NCBI GenBank assembly: GCA_036733965.1
Contig: DAIMZL010000003.1
Coordinates: forward strand, 25,145 to 89,144
DNA length: 64,000 nt
Direction of reading: 5' to 3'
DNA from: JAEXOD01 sp937930275
GTDB taxonomy: Bacteria > Bacteroidota > Ignavibacteria > Ignavibacteriales > Melioribacteraceae
Part shown: in pieces, positions 27,321-37,002 of the stretch
How the letters are laid out: every line of letters starts with the position of its first letter
How positions within the stretch are numbered: position 1 is the first letter of the stretch
Program-made: the position numbers and the translations under genes
Notes under the pieces: generated by a model
What the model saw: the letters and a program-made list of their open reading frames with translations, nothing else
Database searches by the model: none
Told to the model about the DNA's origin: nothing

Positions 27321-30300
27321 ATGAGATTATCAAGACCTTTTGTAATGCAGTTCCTTTCCTTATTACTCATTTTACTTTCGTTATTTAATAATTTTAATGC
27401 ACAACAAAAAAATGTACTAAACGGGTTAGATCCGTCTAAAAAAATATCTCAATACATTTTAGATGTTTGGACGACAGATGACGGTTTACCGCAAAACTCA
27501 ATTCAATCTATTATTCAAACTAAAGACGGCTATATTTGGGCTGCTACTCAAGAAGGAATTGTTAGATTTGACGGTATTCAATTTACGGTATTTGATGTGC
27601 GGAACACTCCCGAAATTAAAAATAACTATGTAAATTATCTTTTTGAAGATAGTAGAGGTTATTTATGGATATGCACAAACGGAGGAGGAGTTACAAAATA
27701 CAAAGACGGGATATTTGAATCCTTAAGTACTGAAAAAGGGTTTTCAAGTGATTTTGTTAACAGTATGACTGAAGACAAAAACGGGATTTTATGGTTTGCA
27801 AGTCAGCAAGGACTTGTTAAATATGACGGAAAATCGAGTAAAATTCTCAATACTTCAAACGGTCTTCCAACTAATATTTTAACAAACATCAAAACCTCAA
27901 AGAACGGAAACTTACTAATTTGTACTGACGGCGGCGGCTTTGCAATTTATAACGGTTCAAATTTTCGCATATTCAATCAACAACAAGGTCTTACTGCAAA
28001 TAGTGTTCAAAACTGTTTAGAAGATAACCGAGGTAATATTTGGTTAGCGACTATTGCAGGTTTAAGCAGAATTAGTAACGGTGAAATAACCAATTATACT
28101 GAATCGGATGGAGTGCCTGCAGGCGGTTTAACCACTTTATATGAAGATAGTAAAGGCACATTATGGTTAGGCGCTACTGTAGGAGGATTGGTTAGATTTA
28201 GAGGCGGTAGTTATGAGGTTTTTGATGCTAAAAAAGGTTTAAGCAACAATTCGGTTTTTTCCTTATTTGAAGATAGAGAAGGAAGTTTATGGATAGGAAC
28301 TAACGGCAACGGAATTGATAGATTAAAAAACGGTAAGTTTGTTTGCTATACTGTTATGGAAGGTTTAAACAGTAATTTTGTATGGTCGGTTACCGAAGAT
28401 AAAAACGGCAGTATTTGGGTAAGTACTAATGATAAAGGATTGAATAAAATTACAAACGGAGTAGTAACTTTATCACTTACAGATAAAGACGGATTATCAT
28501 CTAACAACGTTAGATGTATATTAGCTGATTCCAGAGGTGATGTATGGATTGGAACAAGCGGTGGCGGTTTAATGATTTACTCTCAGGGAAAGGTGAGAAG
28601 ATTTGAGCATGATTCTGAATTAGGTAATGAATTTATGAGGGTTTTATACGAAGATTCTAAAGGAAATATTTGGATTGGCACTAACGGAGGCGGTACTTCT
28701 GTTTATTATGCAGATAAAACATTTAAGAGGTTTACTGCCGAAGATGGTCTTACTAACGGATTTCCGAAAGTAATTTTTGAAGATAGTAAAAAACAAATTT
28801 GGATTGGTACAAATGCCGGTCTGTTTGTATATAACGGCTCGTCTTTTAAACATATAAGCAAAGAGAACGGTTTATCCGGTGATTTGGTTCGCTCAATTCA
28901 CGAAGATAGTGAAGGCACAATTTGGGTAGGAACAAGCGGAGACGGTATTACAAGAATAAAGAACAATAAATTCAGCCAAATTTCAACAAAAACAGGTTTA
29001 ATAGATGATTTGATTTTTGTTATATTGGAAGATAACCAAGGTTATTTTTGGTTCAGTTGTAATAAAGGCATTTTTAAAGCATCCAAGAAAGAATTGAATG
29101 AAGTAGCAGACGGAAAACTTGAAAAAGTTAATGCTGTTCCATACGGAAAATCTGACGGAATGAAAAGCACCGAATGTAACGGTGGCTCCTATCCTGCGGG
29201 TTTACGCGCAAGTAACGGAATGCTTTGGTTTCCTACAATGGCAGGCTTTGTTACAATTAACCCAGATAATTTACAAAAAAATCAATATATTCCTCCGGTT
29301 GTAATTGAAGGAATTATGGTTGATGATGAATGGTTTGATTCGTATAAAGAAATTGATATTGATGCAGGTAAATCACGATTTGAATTTCATTTTGCGGGAT
29401 TAAGTTATTTATACCCCAAAAGCGTAAAATTTAAATATATGCTTGAAGGTGTTGATGATGATTGGGTAGATGCAGGTAGTAGAAGAATAGCATATTATAC
29501 AAATATTTCACCGGGAAGTCATACTTTTAAAGTAATTGCTTGCAATAATGATGGCGTTTGGAATGAAACAGGGGCAACTCTCGAATTTTATTTTTCTCCT
29601 TATTTTTATCAAACATGGTGGTTTTATACATTGGTTATTATTGCAATCGGTTATGCCGGATACAGAGTTTATGATAATCGTATGAAAAGCATAAAACAGC
29701 GAGAAGAAGAGCTTAAAAAACAATTTGAATTTGAGCAGGAAAGTAAAAAACAACTGGAACAAAAAGAGCAACAATTATTAATAGAAATGGAAAAATCCAA
29801 ACAAGCTTTTGCAGTTTTAGACCAAGAAAAAAAATATTTATCCGATAGTGCCGCAATTATGTTAGATGCAATTAATAGATTTTCAAGCGGTGATTTAACA
29901 ATAAATATAAATTCAGATCAAGACGATGACATAGCCAAATTGTTTATGGGGTTTTCTTCTGCTGTAGGTAATGTAAAAGAGATGTTTGAAAAAGTACTTG
30001 AGGTAATAATTCACACTACTGCCGCAACCGAAAAGATACGCGAACAAACTGAACAAGTGGCAGCAGGAACACAAGAACAATCAGCTCAAGCCACAGAAGT
30101 TGTTGCTGCAGTTGAAGAAATGACAGTTAGCGTACAAGAGACAACACGCAATATTCGCTTTGCAGCTGAACAAGCTAAAGTAGCCGGAAATTTTGCTGCC
30201 GAAGGAGGTAAAATTGTTCATGAAACTATTAAAGGAATGAATACCATTGCAAATATTGTTATTAATTCTGCTGAATTAATAAAAAAACTTGGCGAAAGTA

Positions 30301-30878
30301 GCAACCAAATCGGTGAAATTGTTCAGGTAATTAATGATATTGCTGATCAAACAAATTTACTTGCCTTAAATGCCGCTATTGAAGCAGCAAGAGCCGGTGA
30401 ACAAGGACGAGGATTTGCAGTTGTAGCAGATGAAGTAAGAAAATTAAGTGAAAGAACGGCAAATGCTACTAAAGAGATTGCCGCAAAAATTAAACTAATC
30501 CAAAATGACACAAATAATGCGGTAAAAGCTATAAAATCAGGAACTGACGAAGTAGAAAAAGGTAAACAGCTTGCTGCTAAGGCTGACGAATCACTCGAAA
30601 AAATTATTGAAGGTGCTCAAAGTATAACTTCAATTATTGAAGATGTTGTTAATGCAAGCGAAATGCAAGCTTCCGCAAGTGTGGAAATCGGTAAAAATAT
30701 AGAAGCAATTAGCAGCGTCACTTCCGATACGGCTAAATCTGTTCAAGAGATTGTTTATTCAATTGAAGATTTAAGAGTACTTACAAATAACTTACAGGAA
30801 TTAGCTTCACAATTTAAAGTGAGCGATGAAAGTTATGAAGAAAGTATTAATGAAATGAGTTTAATTAGAAGAAATTAA
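27321..30878 (+). CDS. chimeric receptor: two-component-type beta-propeller sensor fused to a chemoreceptor (MCP) output domain
   Basis: A 1185-residue protein. After a signal peptide/anchor (about 1-28) come many regulator-propeller repeats (EDSKGNIWIGTNGGG-type, about residues 45-610, forming two seven-bladed propellers as in hybrid two-component sensors), a Y_Y_Y domain (about 680-755), one membrane helix (about 765-785), a coiled coil, a HAMP-like segment and a full MCP signalling domain. The MCP hairpin tip is intact: ADQTNLLALNAAIEAARAGE then GRGFAVVADEVRKL. In known Bacteroidota sensors the propeller/Y_Y_Y module is coupled to a histidine kinase; here it feeds the chemotaxis kinase CheA. 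It follows the carbohydrate operon, so a glycan ligand is plausible (inference). Confidence 0.93.
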   Translation: MRLSRPFVMQFLSLLLILLSLFNNFNAQQKNVLNGLDPSKKISQYILDVWTTDDGLPQNSIQSIIQTKDGYIWAATQEGIVRFDGIQFTVFDVRNTPEIKNNYVNYLFEDSRGYLWICTNGGGVTKYKDGIFESLSTEKGFSSDFVNSMTEDKNGILWFASQQGLVKYDGKSSKILNTSNGLPTNILTNIKTSKNGNLLICTDGGGFAIYNGSNFRIFNQQQGLTANSVQNCLEDNRGNIWLATIAGLSRISNGEITNYTESDGVPAGGLTTLYEDSKGTLWLGATVGGLVRFRGGSYEVFDAKKGLSNNSVFSLFEDREGSLWIGTNGNGIDRLKNGKFVCYTVMEGLNSNFVWSVTEDKNGSIWVSTNDKGLNKITNGVVTLSLTDKDGLSSNNVRCILADSRGDVWIGTSGGGLMIYSQGKVRRFEHDSELGNEFMRVLYEDSKGNIWIGTNGGGTSVYYADKTFKRFTAEDGLTNGFPKVIFEDSKKQIWIGTNAGLFVYNGSSFKHISKENGLSGDLVRSIHEDSEGTIWVGTSGDGITRIKNNKFSQISTKTGLIDDLIFVILEDNQGYFWFSCNKGIFKASKKELNEVADGKLEKVNAVPYGKSDGMKSTECNGGSYPAGLRASNGMLWFPTMAGFVTINPDNLQKNQYIPPVVIEGIMVDDEWFDSYKEIDIDAGKSRFEFHFAGLSYLYPKSVKFKYMLEGVDDDWVDAGSRRIAYYTNISPGSHTFKVIACNNDGVWNETGATLEFYFSPYFYQTWWFYTLVIIAIGYAGYRVYDNRMKSIKQREEELKKQFEFEQESKKQLEQKEQQLLIEMEKSKQAFAVLDQEKKYLSDSAAIMLDAINRFSSGDLTININSDQDDDIAKLFMGFSSAVGNVKEMFEKVLEVIIHTTAATEKIREQTEQVAAGTQEQSAQATEVVAAVEEMTVSVQETTRNIRFAAEQAKVAGNFAAEGGKIVHETIKGMNTIANIVINSAELIKKLGESSNQIGEIVQVINDIADQTNLLALNAAIEAARAGEQGRGFAVVADEVRKLSERTANATKEIAAKIKLIQNDTNNAVKAIKSGTDEVEKGKQLAAKADESLEKIIEGAQSITSIIEDVVNASEMQASASVEIGKNIEAISSVTSDTAKSVQEIVYSIEDLRVLTNNLQELASQFKVSDESYEESINEMSLIRRN

Positions 30879-30949
30879 ACTTAACCATTGGGAAATATTA
30901 AATCATTAATTAGAATTTTAGAAATAGTAATTTTTAGTTTTTAACATAA

Positions 30950-30969
30950 GGGGCTTTTAATACAGCCCC
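30950..30969. terminator. possible terminator hairpin between convergent genes
   Basis: GGGGCT, 8-base loop, AGCCCC, between the convergent propeller-MCP and TPR genes. There is no long T run on either side, so termination is likely but weak. Confidence 0.45.
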
Positions 30970-30972
30970 TAC

Positions 30973-31680
30973 TTATTTACAAAAAACTTTTTCCAAATCA
31001 CCAGCCCTTTCATAACCCAAACTTTTTGCTTTTTTTAAGTCATTACAACCGCCTGAAAAATCAAGTAAACTAAATTTACTTAATGCTCTTTCAAAAAAAC
31101 CTTCGGCAAAAACAGGAGTGTAATTAAGTACCCTATTATAATCCTGTATAGCCTTATCATACTGCTTTAAATTATCGTATGTTACTCCCCTATAAAAATA
31201 AGTTAACATATCATCTTTATCTTGCTTTAGAATATAATTGAAATCTTTTAACGCTTCTTCATATTTACCAAGCTTATTATATGAATGAGCCCTGTTTGAG
31301 TAAGCCAATAAATTTGAATTTTCAAAACTCAAATACAATGTAAAATCGTTTACAGCACCTAAATAATCACCGCCGTATAGTTTTGAATTTCCCCTATTAA
31401 AAATTGCAGGATAGTATGTCGAATCAATCGTTAATGCAGTATCATAATCCGCTATAGAAAGATTATATTCGCCCAACTCAAAATAAGCGATTCCTCTATT
31501 ATAGTAAGCGTCTGCATCAGTTTTCACTTTATCCAAGTACTTTGTATATTCCTTAACCGAACCCCATAAATCCTTTTTATCAAATTTATTATATGCTTTT
31601 GAAAAGTGAATGTAATAATCCTCTTTTTGGGCAAAAAGCAAACTTGTTAAAAGTGTGAAAAGAAAAATAATCTTTTTCAT
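30973..31680 (-). CDS. secreted TPR-repeat protein
   Basis: A 235-residue protein with a signal peptide (residues 1-17, LLFAQ end) and about five TPR units (YYNRGIAYFELGEYNLSIADYD, AYSNRAHSYNKLGKYEEALKDFN and so on). Probably a periplasmic protein-interaction scaffold. It overlaps the upstream small membrane protein gene by 1 base. Confidence 0.8.
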   Translation of the reverse strand: MKKIIFLFTLLTSLLFAQKEDYYIHFSKAYNKFDKKDLWGSVKEYTKYLDKVKTDADAYYNRGIAYFELGEYNLSIADYDTALTIDSTYYPAIFNRGNSKLYGGDYLGAVNDFTLYLSFENSNLLAYSNRAHSYNKLGKYEEALKDFNYILKQDKDDMLTYFYRGVTYDNLKQYDKAIQDYNRVLNYTPVFAEGFFERALSKFSLLDFSGGCNDLKKAKSLGYERAGDLEKVFCK

Positions 31681-31913
31681 TATTTATTCTCAAAATGCTT
31701 GTTTAATTTTAGTAATAAGTTAATAACTTTGGTAATAGAAAAGAAAAACAATATTTCTATACCGCCAAAAATAATAATTATATTCCACTTTGTTTTTATG
31801 TCATAATTTTTTAATCCCAAAACAAAGTCAATAATATAAATTAAAATTAAAAAACTTAAAACCCTTACAGTACCGCTAAATGTTATAGGTAGCGCAAACT
31901 TATTTTTTTGCAT
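31680..31913 (-). CDS. small two-helix membrane protein
   Basis: A 77-residue protein with two membrane segments (about 12-31 and 43-63) and no recognised motif. It lies 9 bp after the phosphodiester glycosidase gene and overlaps the TPR gene by one base (translational coupling), so it is part of the envelope operon running 35171 to 30973. Confidence 0.65.
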   Translation of the reverse strand: MQKNKFALPITFSGTVRVLSFLILIYIIDFVLGLKNYDIKTKWNIIIIFGGIEILFFFSITKVINLLLKLNKHFENK

Positions 31914-31922
31914 ATATCCTCT

Positions 31923-33305
31923 TTAATCAATTTTAATAGTAAATTCACCGTTAAATTTTCCAAAATTCCATTTAATTGTAGTAATTCCGGATTTATTTGC
32001 AATCAGTTCGTTATTACTTATAAAACACAAATTATTATCATAACAAAAATTAATATTTTCAGAATTTATAAATGAAGTAAAACCCCAGCAATCATGCGCT
32101 TCAATAACTAAATCCACTTTTTCATATAATTTTAAATCTGTTTTAGAAGTACTTACTTTAATACTATTAAAAATATCCGGAGTAATATTTTTTGCACATA
32201 AGAACAATGAATTAAATACTTTACGCTCTCCTGTTAAATCTGTTGGTTTATTAACAGTACTATCACGTATAACCATTGTGGTAGAGCCTCCTCCGTCAAA
32301 ATTTAAAGCTTCATAACATCCCAAATCTTTCATAAATTTTGATAACTCAGGCAATGTCATTCCGATACTATTAGTATTGTCTCTTCCATCAATTGCGACT
32401 ATATATAAATATTTTTTTGCCTGATCGTACCCAATAGCTGTTCTCGGATTTTTGCCAAAAAATCCGGAATTATTTATTCCTTCGTGCCCCGCAAAATTTT
32501 CAATTTCTTTACCGCTTCTCAATATTTTTGGCAATCCGCCTATCATCTGCTTTATATTTTTTAAATCTGCGGATAGTCCCAAAGATAAACTTAAAGTATC
32601 CCCTATTACAAAAGGATTATTATTCAAAAGTTTTTTAGGCATTATTAACAAATATTTATCAACGTATAAAAATTTTGGAATAGAATTGTAAAATAAATTC
32701 ACAATTCTATATTTTTGGAGAATATTTAGCCTAAAAGCACTTTCGGGTTTTAATAATACGGCAACTTCTTCGTCATCAAGCTTTTGCTTAATATTATAAT
32801 ACTTATTGTATAAGCACACTAAACTATCATTCTCATCGTTTAAGGAAGTAACCGAAATTGTATCTTTCCCATTAATAATCGTACCAATAAACTTAATCGT
32901 ATCAATCATAGGTACATTATCTTCTGAAACAGCAAATAAACTTCTACCTATATTAATTCCTTTTGCGAATTCGCCGTCAATTACCATGCTGTTTTCAAAT
33001 TGATATGGAGAGCCTCCGAAAAAATCCGCATTAACACCGGCAAACACGAAATTATTTTTACTGAGATTTTTACTCATTTCGTTAACTGTAGCCCCTTCAT
33101 TCCCGATTCTATCATTTGCAATACCAAGTTTTATTTTATTATCTAATGTTAAATCCACTTTAAGTATATAAATATTATTTGGTTCTTCTGTTTTTAAATG
33201 ATAATATTTAACCCCATCACCTATTATTTTAACAGCAACAGTATCAATTGCTAATATCTTTACTGAAATAAACACTAAAATAAAAAATATGTTAGCTCTT
33301 TTCAT
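31923..33305 (-). CDS. phosphodiester glycosidase family protein (NAGPA/DUF2233)
   Basis: A 460-residue secreted protein with a signal peptide (about 1-19). The NAGPA-like domain has FVFAGVNADFFGG, NPRTAIGYD (about residue 285), IVAIDGRD and the family hallmark NFDGGGSTTMV (about 340-350). In mammals NAGPA removes GlcNAc from phosphodiester linkages; bacterial members act in the periplasm on unknown phosphodiester-linked sugars. It lies 2 bp after an SGNH esterase gene, consistent with envelope polysaccharide or peptidoglycan processing. Confidence 0.88.
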   Translation of the reverse strand: MKRANIFFILVFISVKILAIDTVAVKIIGDGVKYYHLKTEEPNNIYILKVDLTLDNKIKLGIANDRIGNEGATVNEMSKNLSKNNFVFAGVNADFFGGSPYQFENSMVIDGEFAKGINIGRSLFAVSEDNVPMIDTIKFIGTIINGKDTISVTSLNDENDSLVCLYNKYYNIKQKLDDEEVAVLLKPESAFRLNILQKYRIVNLFYNSIPKFLYVDKYLLIMPKKLLNNNPFVIGDTLSLSLGLSADLKNIKQMIGGLPKILRSGKEIENFAGHEGINNSGFFGKNPRTAIGYDQAKKYLYIVAIDGRDNTNSIGMTLPELSKFMKDLGCYEALNFDGGGSTTMVIRDSTVNKPTDLTGERKVFNSLFLCAKNITPDIFNSIKVSTSKTDLKLYEKVDLVIEAHDCWGFTSFINSENINFCYDNNLCFISNNELIANKSGITTIKWNFGKFNGEFTIKID

Positions 33306-33307
33306 CT

Positions 33308-33823
33308 TTAGTCCAAATAATTTCGCAACTCATCAGCCCATTCTTCATATGCTAAATTTGTTAAATGCAATCCGTCTTCAGTAAATTCTTCTTTTAGCTG
33401 GGTTTCATTATCAATAAAGCGATGAAATGAATTAATAAAAGTAAAATTATAAGTATAACTCTTTGATAATAAAGTAACATTTAACTGTATTATAATTTTT
33501 ATGGGTCGAGGAGAGTTTTCTCTTGTAGGAAATATTGAATTTACAAATATTTTGGAATTAGGAGATTTGGAGCGAAGCAGTAAAACAATTTTCACTATAT
33601 TTTCTGCAACTTCATTAACAGATCGCTTTCTTGCTAAATCATTAGTTCCTATACTTAAAAATATCCTATCATAATTTTTTGAAAAATCGATCGTTTCAAT
33701 TAAAGCCAATGTTTCTAAAGTACTATCGCCGGATACACCTAAATTATCAATATCATACTCCGGTAAAAATACTTTTACGTTAAATCCTTCAGTTATTGAA
33801 TCTCCTAAAAATAAGTATTTCAT
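33308..33823 (-). CDS. SGNH/GDSL-type esterase
   Basis: A 171-residue hydrolase with block I FLGDSITEG (nucleophile Ser9), block III LSIGTNDLARK and block V DGLHLTNLAYEEW containing the catalytic Asp and His. There is no signal peptide. The substrate is unknown; acyl or acetyl groups on glycans are common substrates. It lies 2 bp after the beta-lactamase homologue gene. Confidence 0.9.
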   Translation of the reverse strand: MKYLFLGDSITEGFNVKVFLPEYDIDNLGVSGDSTLETLALIETIDFSKNYDRIFLSIGTNDLARKRSVNEVAENIVKIVLLLRSKSPNSKIFVNSIFPTRENSPRPIKIIIQLNVTLLSKSYTYNFTFINSFHRFIDNETQLKEEFTEDGLHLTNLAYEEWADELRNYLD

Positions 33824-33825
33824 TA

Positions 33826-34716
33826 TTACTCACCTATAAGCGAATTATAAATGATCTTTGAAATTTCTGCACCTATTTCTTGGGAAATATCGTTAGTTTC
33901 AACTTCTTTTGAAAGATAAATCAAAATATAATTTTTGCCGTTTTTTGGATAAACGATCCCGCAGTCATGCACAACTCTATCAATAGTTCCGGTTTTATGC
34001 GCTATTTCAGTCCCTTCTGGTAGATATTTAGGAATAATTGTATTGTGTGTCTGTCTTTTTAATATCTCAATCATCATATCACAGCTGTTTGGGGAAGCAA
34101 TTTTATTATAATAAATCGATTCATAAATTTTTAGCATATCAAAAGCCGTAGTAACATTATTCAATCCTTTATCAAATGCTTTAATATCTTCAACTCCTCG
34201 TAAAACCTTAATATTATTTGCACCTATTTTACGCATTAAATTTGTAACATTTTTTGCGTTAACTTTTTCTATCAAAATATTTGTTGCTAAATTGCTACTA
34301 TTAATAATCATATCTACGGTTAAATCATATATGGATGCATTTTTCCCTATATACTCATAAAATTTTTCACCCGAGTCTCTCCCTAATTCCATACTAAAAA
34401 GAGAACTATCAACAATACTTGTAAATTCATTTTTAACGATTATTGAATCATCAATATTAAAAAGTCCCTGTTCAACCTGGTTAAACAATTCTGCCATTAC
34501 TGGCGTTTTCATCGTACTTGCAGCATGAAACACTTCATTTTCGTTTATTAAAACCATATTTTTAGGATTATTTAAATCCATAAACGCTACAGCAAATACT
34601 CCTTTTTGCATATTTAAGTAATCTTCAATCTCTTTTTTTACTTTTTCGTTATCCATAGCACCAACTCTCAAATAATTAATTAATAATAACAAAGTTGCAA
34701 ATATCAGTCTATTCAT
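33826..34716 (-). CDS. class A beta-lactamase homologue / penicillin-interacting serine hydrolase
   Basis: A 296-residue secreted protein with signal peptide (about 1-20). The active-site elements of class A enzymes are present: S67-T-M-K70, S140-S-N142 in place of the usual SDN, an omega-loop Glu (E176, in RGVEDIKAF) and K241-T-G. The omega-loop Asn that normally follows Glu is missing (Ala180), as in many chromosomal homologues of unproven activity. It overlaps the upstream YacP-like gene by 4 bp. It could hydrolyse beta-lactams or a peptidoglycan-related peptide or ester. Confidence 0.88.
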   Translation of the reverse strand: MNRLIFATLLLLINYLRVGAMDNEKVKKEIEDYLNMQKGVFAVAFMDLNNPKNMVLINENEVFHAASTMKTPVMAELFNQVEQGLFNIDDSIIVKNEFTSIVDSSLFSMELGRDSGEKFYEYIGKNASIYDLTVDMIINSSNLATNILIEKVNAKNVTNLMRKIGANNIKVLRGVEDIKAFDKGLNNVTTAFDMLKIYESIYYNKIASPNSCDMMIEILKRQTHNTIIPKYLPEGTEIAHKTGTIDRVVHDCGIVYPKNGKNYILIYLSKEVETNDISQEIGAEISKIIYNSLIGE

Positions 34717-35171
34717 CTTTTACCTTTTTCAAATAATTTAACCCAATCGTTATTTTTTAAGCTTTCTATTATTTTTAACTCAGTCATTTCGGAATTATTA
34801 TTGTTTTCGTTTAACATTTTAGAAAAATCTTCACTTTTTATAATATCGCACGAACATACTTTAGCCAAATCGGTTATTCCCGTATCAGATGAAATTACCG
34901 TTAGTAATTTTGTATTTTTAGCCCTTTCAATTTCAGTTCTAATTATTTCATCTGCAGTAATACTACCGGAATACTCAATTTTAACTTTGTTTGTTCTAAT
35001 AGTATCTTTTCTGTGTCCGTCAAATATTACAGTGCAATTAATATTTCTTTTTGCAAAATAATTGTCTAACTTTAAAGCCAAAGAAATTCTTGTATCCGCA
35101 GTACTATTTTTGGATAATTTTGGAATTTTATGTAACAGATTATTTCCGTCAATTAAAATTTTTCTTTTCAA
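34713..35171 (-). CDS. NYN/PIN-fold ribonuclease, YacP-like
   Basis: A 152-residue protein beginning KRKILIDGNNLLHK with the acidic motif of the NYN nuclease domain, then VIFDGHRKD, SITADEIIRTEIER and TVISSDTGITDLA. YacP (Rae1) of Bacillus is a ribosome-associated endoribonuclease, and NYN proteins are metal-dependent RNases. It lies 3 bp downstream of lptD and overlaps the following gene. Confidence 0.85.
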   Translation of the reverse strand: MKRKILIDGNNLLHKIPKLSKNSTADTRISLALKLDNYFAKRNINCTVIFDGHRKDTIRTNKVKIEYSGSITADEIIRTEIERAKNTKLLTVISSDTGITDLAKVCSCDIIKSEDFSKMLNENNNNSEMTELKIIESLKNNDWVKLFEKGKR

Positions 35172-35174
35172 GTT

Positions 35175-37001
35175 TTACCTTAATCCGCTGTAAATTCCTT
35201 TTGACTTTGTAACTTTAATATCTCTTAACTGCGGAGCTTTCATCCTAACTTCAAAATTAAAGCCTCTGTATCTTCCAATCGGTATCCATGAAAAATTCAT
35301 TTCCCAACAATGTAAATCTCTATTTATCGTAATTTGTGGTGCAGTAATTTCTTTTTCAATAAAGTCATAATTACCGTTTATAGTAAGTTTCCATTTTTCG
35401 GATATGCTTAAACTGCTACGCATTACCATTCCGAAAGTTTCATATATATAACTCGGATTTCGTTTATTAATATTATAGTTTAATGATAACCCTAAAGTCC
35501 ATGGAATTGTAAAATCGGCGGGTTGTTCGTCATATAATGCAATATAATCAGATTGTTTCATAAACACTTCTTCTTCATCTTCGCCTTCTGTTCCTTCTTT
35601 CTTTTTNNNNNNNNNNNNNNNNNNNNNNNNNNNNNNNNNNNNNNNNNNNNNNNNNNNNNNNNNNNNNNNNNNNNNNNNNNNNNNNNNNNNNNNNNNNNNN
35701 NNNNNNTATCCGATATATTCATACCACTTTAAACTTCTATCATCGGCATCATCGCCTCTAAAAGGATATACCAAATTTTTGTTAAAGCTCAAATTAGGTA
35801 ATACTTCATTAATATTTCCTGTACTTAAGTATTGTGTTCTTGAATAATTTAATGTTAAACTGTTTCCGCTTTCTTCCCAGCGTTTATTAAATGTTGCATT
35901 TGAAAATATTTGTTGATTTAATAACTCATCAGTATTAAAGCTATTGTTTTGAAAATAAGATGACGAAACAAACTGCATATTAACATTAAGCGACATAGTC
36001 GGATCTAATGTCTGTTGATGATATAAAAATAGGTTCCAGTCTCTTTTTTCAATTCTATCAGGATCGTTTTCCTCCCCTATATGTATTTTACTAAAACCAC
36101 CCGATACCATACCGCTATAGTTATACCTTTTTGAGTACCTACCCCTTCCCTTTAATCCGTATCCGCCCCTTGTATAATAATCCCCCGTGAGTGCCAAATC
36201 CATATAATCACTAATTGCCCAAAAATATCCAAAATTTCTAAAAAATTGTCCTTTATCGGCAGTTGTACCGTAAGCAGGAATAATTATACCGCTTCTTCTA
36301 CCACTTTCACTCGGAAATACGGCAAACGGAATTGGAATGGGCAAAGGTACCCCCGCTATATACATAAATATCCATTTTGCAACAATTTTATCTTTATGTA
36401 TTACTTTCATTTGCTTTGCCGTAAAATGAGTATGAGGTGTATCGCTATCACATGTAGTATAAATTCCGTCTTCAATAAAAAAAGTTTTATCATCTACTTT
36501 TTTTACTTTGTCTCCTTCATATCGTACATCAGGCATTTTGTTTTTGGCGTGCGAAATAAACCCCCTTTTAGTTTTGAAATTATATTTCAAACTTTTCCCT
36601 TCGTAAGTTTCTCCGCCGTCTTTAAGAATCGGTGTTTCCACCAACTCGTTTTTTCCTTTTGTTGTATCAATTCTCCCTTCGGCAAAAACATTATTGTTAT
36701 CAAAATTAATATTTATATAACCGCTTTTTAATTCACTATCTTTATAATTAATTTCACCGCTGCCATATAAATACATCAATTTTTTCGAGACATCAAATGT
36801 TAACGAATCGGATGCCGTTGCAATAACAACTGCATCGGGACTGTTGTCATTTAATGTGTCAACTACAGATACCGAATCAACTCTAATAGAATCAACTTTA
36901 ACTGAATCAACATATATGCTTTTTGCATTTACATTAAAACTGATAAATAATGCTATAAATAAATATAATTTAACGTTTATAACTTTCATTTTATAAAACA
37001 T
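35175..37001 (-). CDS. lptD: LPS-assembly outer-membrane protein LptD, interrupted by a scaffold gap
   Basis: Signal peptide (about 1-26), OstA/LptA-like beta-jellyroll (about 60-210) and a beta-barrel starting near FAVFPSESGRRSGIIIPAYG. The C-terminus PQLRDIKVTKSKG is typical of FCB LptD. LptD with LptE inserts lipopolysaccharide into the outer leaflet. A run of 100 N (35607-35706) lies in the barrel; this is a standard placeholder, so the true distance is unknown. The 608 residues read through the gap are shorter than usual LptD proteins, suggesting missing barrel strands. Confidence 0.88.
   Translation of the reverse strand: MFYKMKVINVKLYLFIALFISFNVNAKSIYVDSVKVDSIRVDSVSVVDTLNDNSPDAVVIATASDSLTFDVSKKLMYLYGSGEINYKDSELKSGYININFDNNNVFAEGRIDTTKGKNELVETPILKDGGETYEGKSLKYNFKTKRGFISHAKNKMPDVRYEGDKVKKVDDKTFFIEDGIYTTCDSDTPHTHFTAKQMKVIHKDKIVAKWIFMYIAGVPLPIPIPFAVFPSESGRRSGIIIPAYGTTADKGQFFRNFGYFWAISDYMDLALTGDYYTRGGYGLKGRGRYSKRYNYSGMVSGGFSKIHIGEENDPDRIEKRDWNLFLYHQQTLDPTMSLNVNMQFVSSSYFQNNSFNTDELLNQQIFSNATFNKRWEESGNSLTLNYSRTQYLSTGNINEVLPNLSFNKNLVYPFRGDDADDRSLKWYEYIGXXXXXXXXXXXXXXXXXXXXXXXXXXXXXXXXXXKKKEGTEGEDEEEVFMKQSDYIALYDEQPADFTIPWTLGLSLNYNINKRNPSYIYETFGMVMRSSLSISEKWKLTINGNYDFIEKEITAPQITINRDLHCWEMNFSWIPIGRYRGFNFEVRMKAPQLRDIKVTKSKGIYSGLR
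35607..35706. other. 100-N assembly gap inside lptD
   Basis: Exactly 100 N, a scaffolder's default size. The bases just left of it on the minus strand product encode a low-complexity acidic/lysine stretch (KKKEGTEGEDEEE). Confidence 0.99.
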
Positions 37002-37002
37002 A

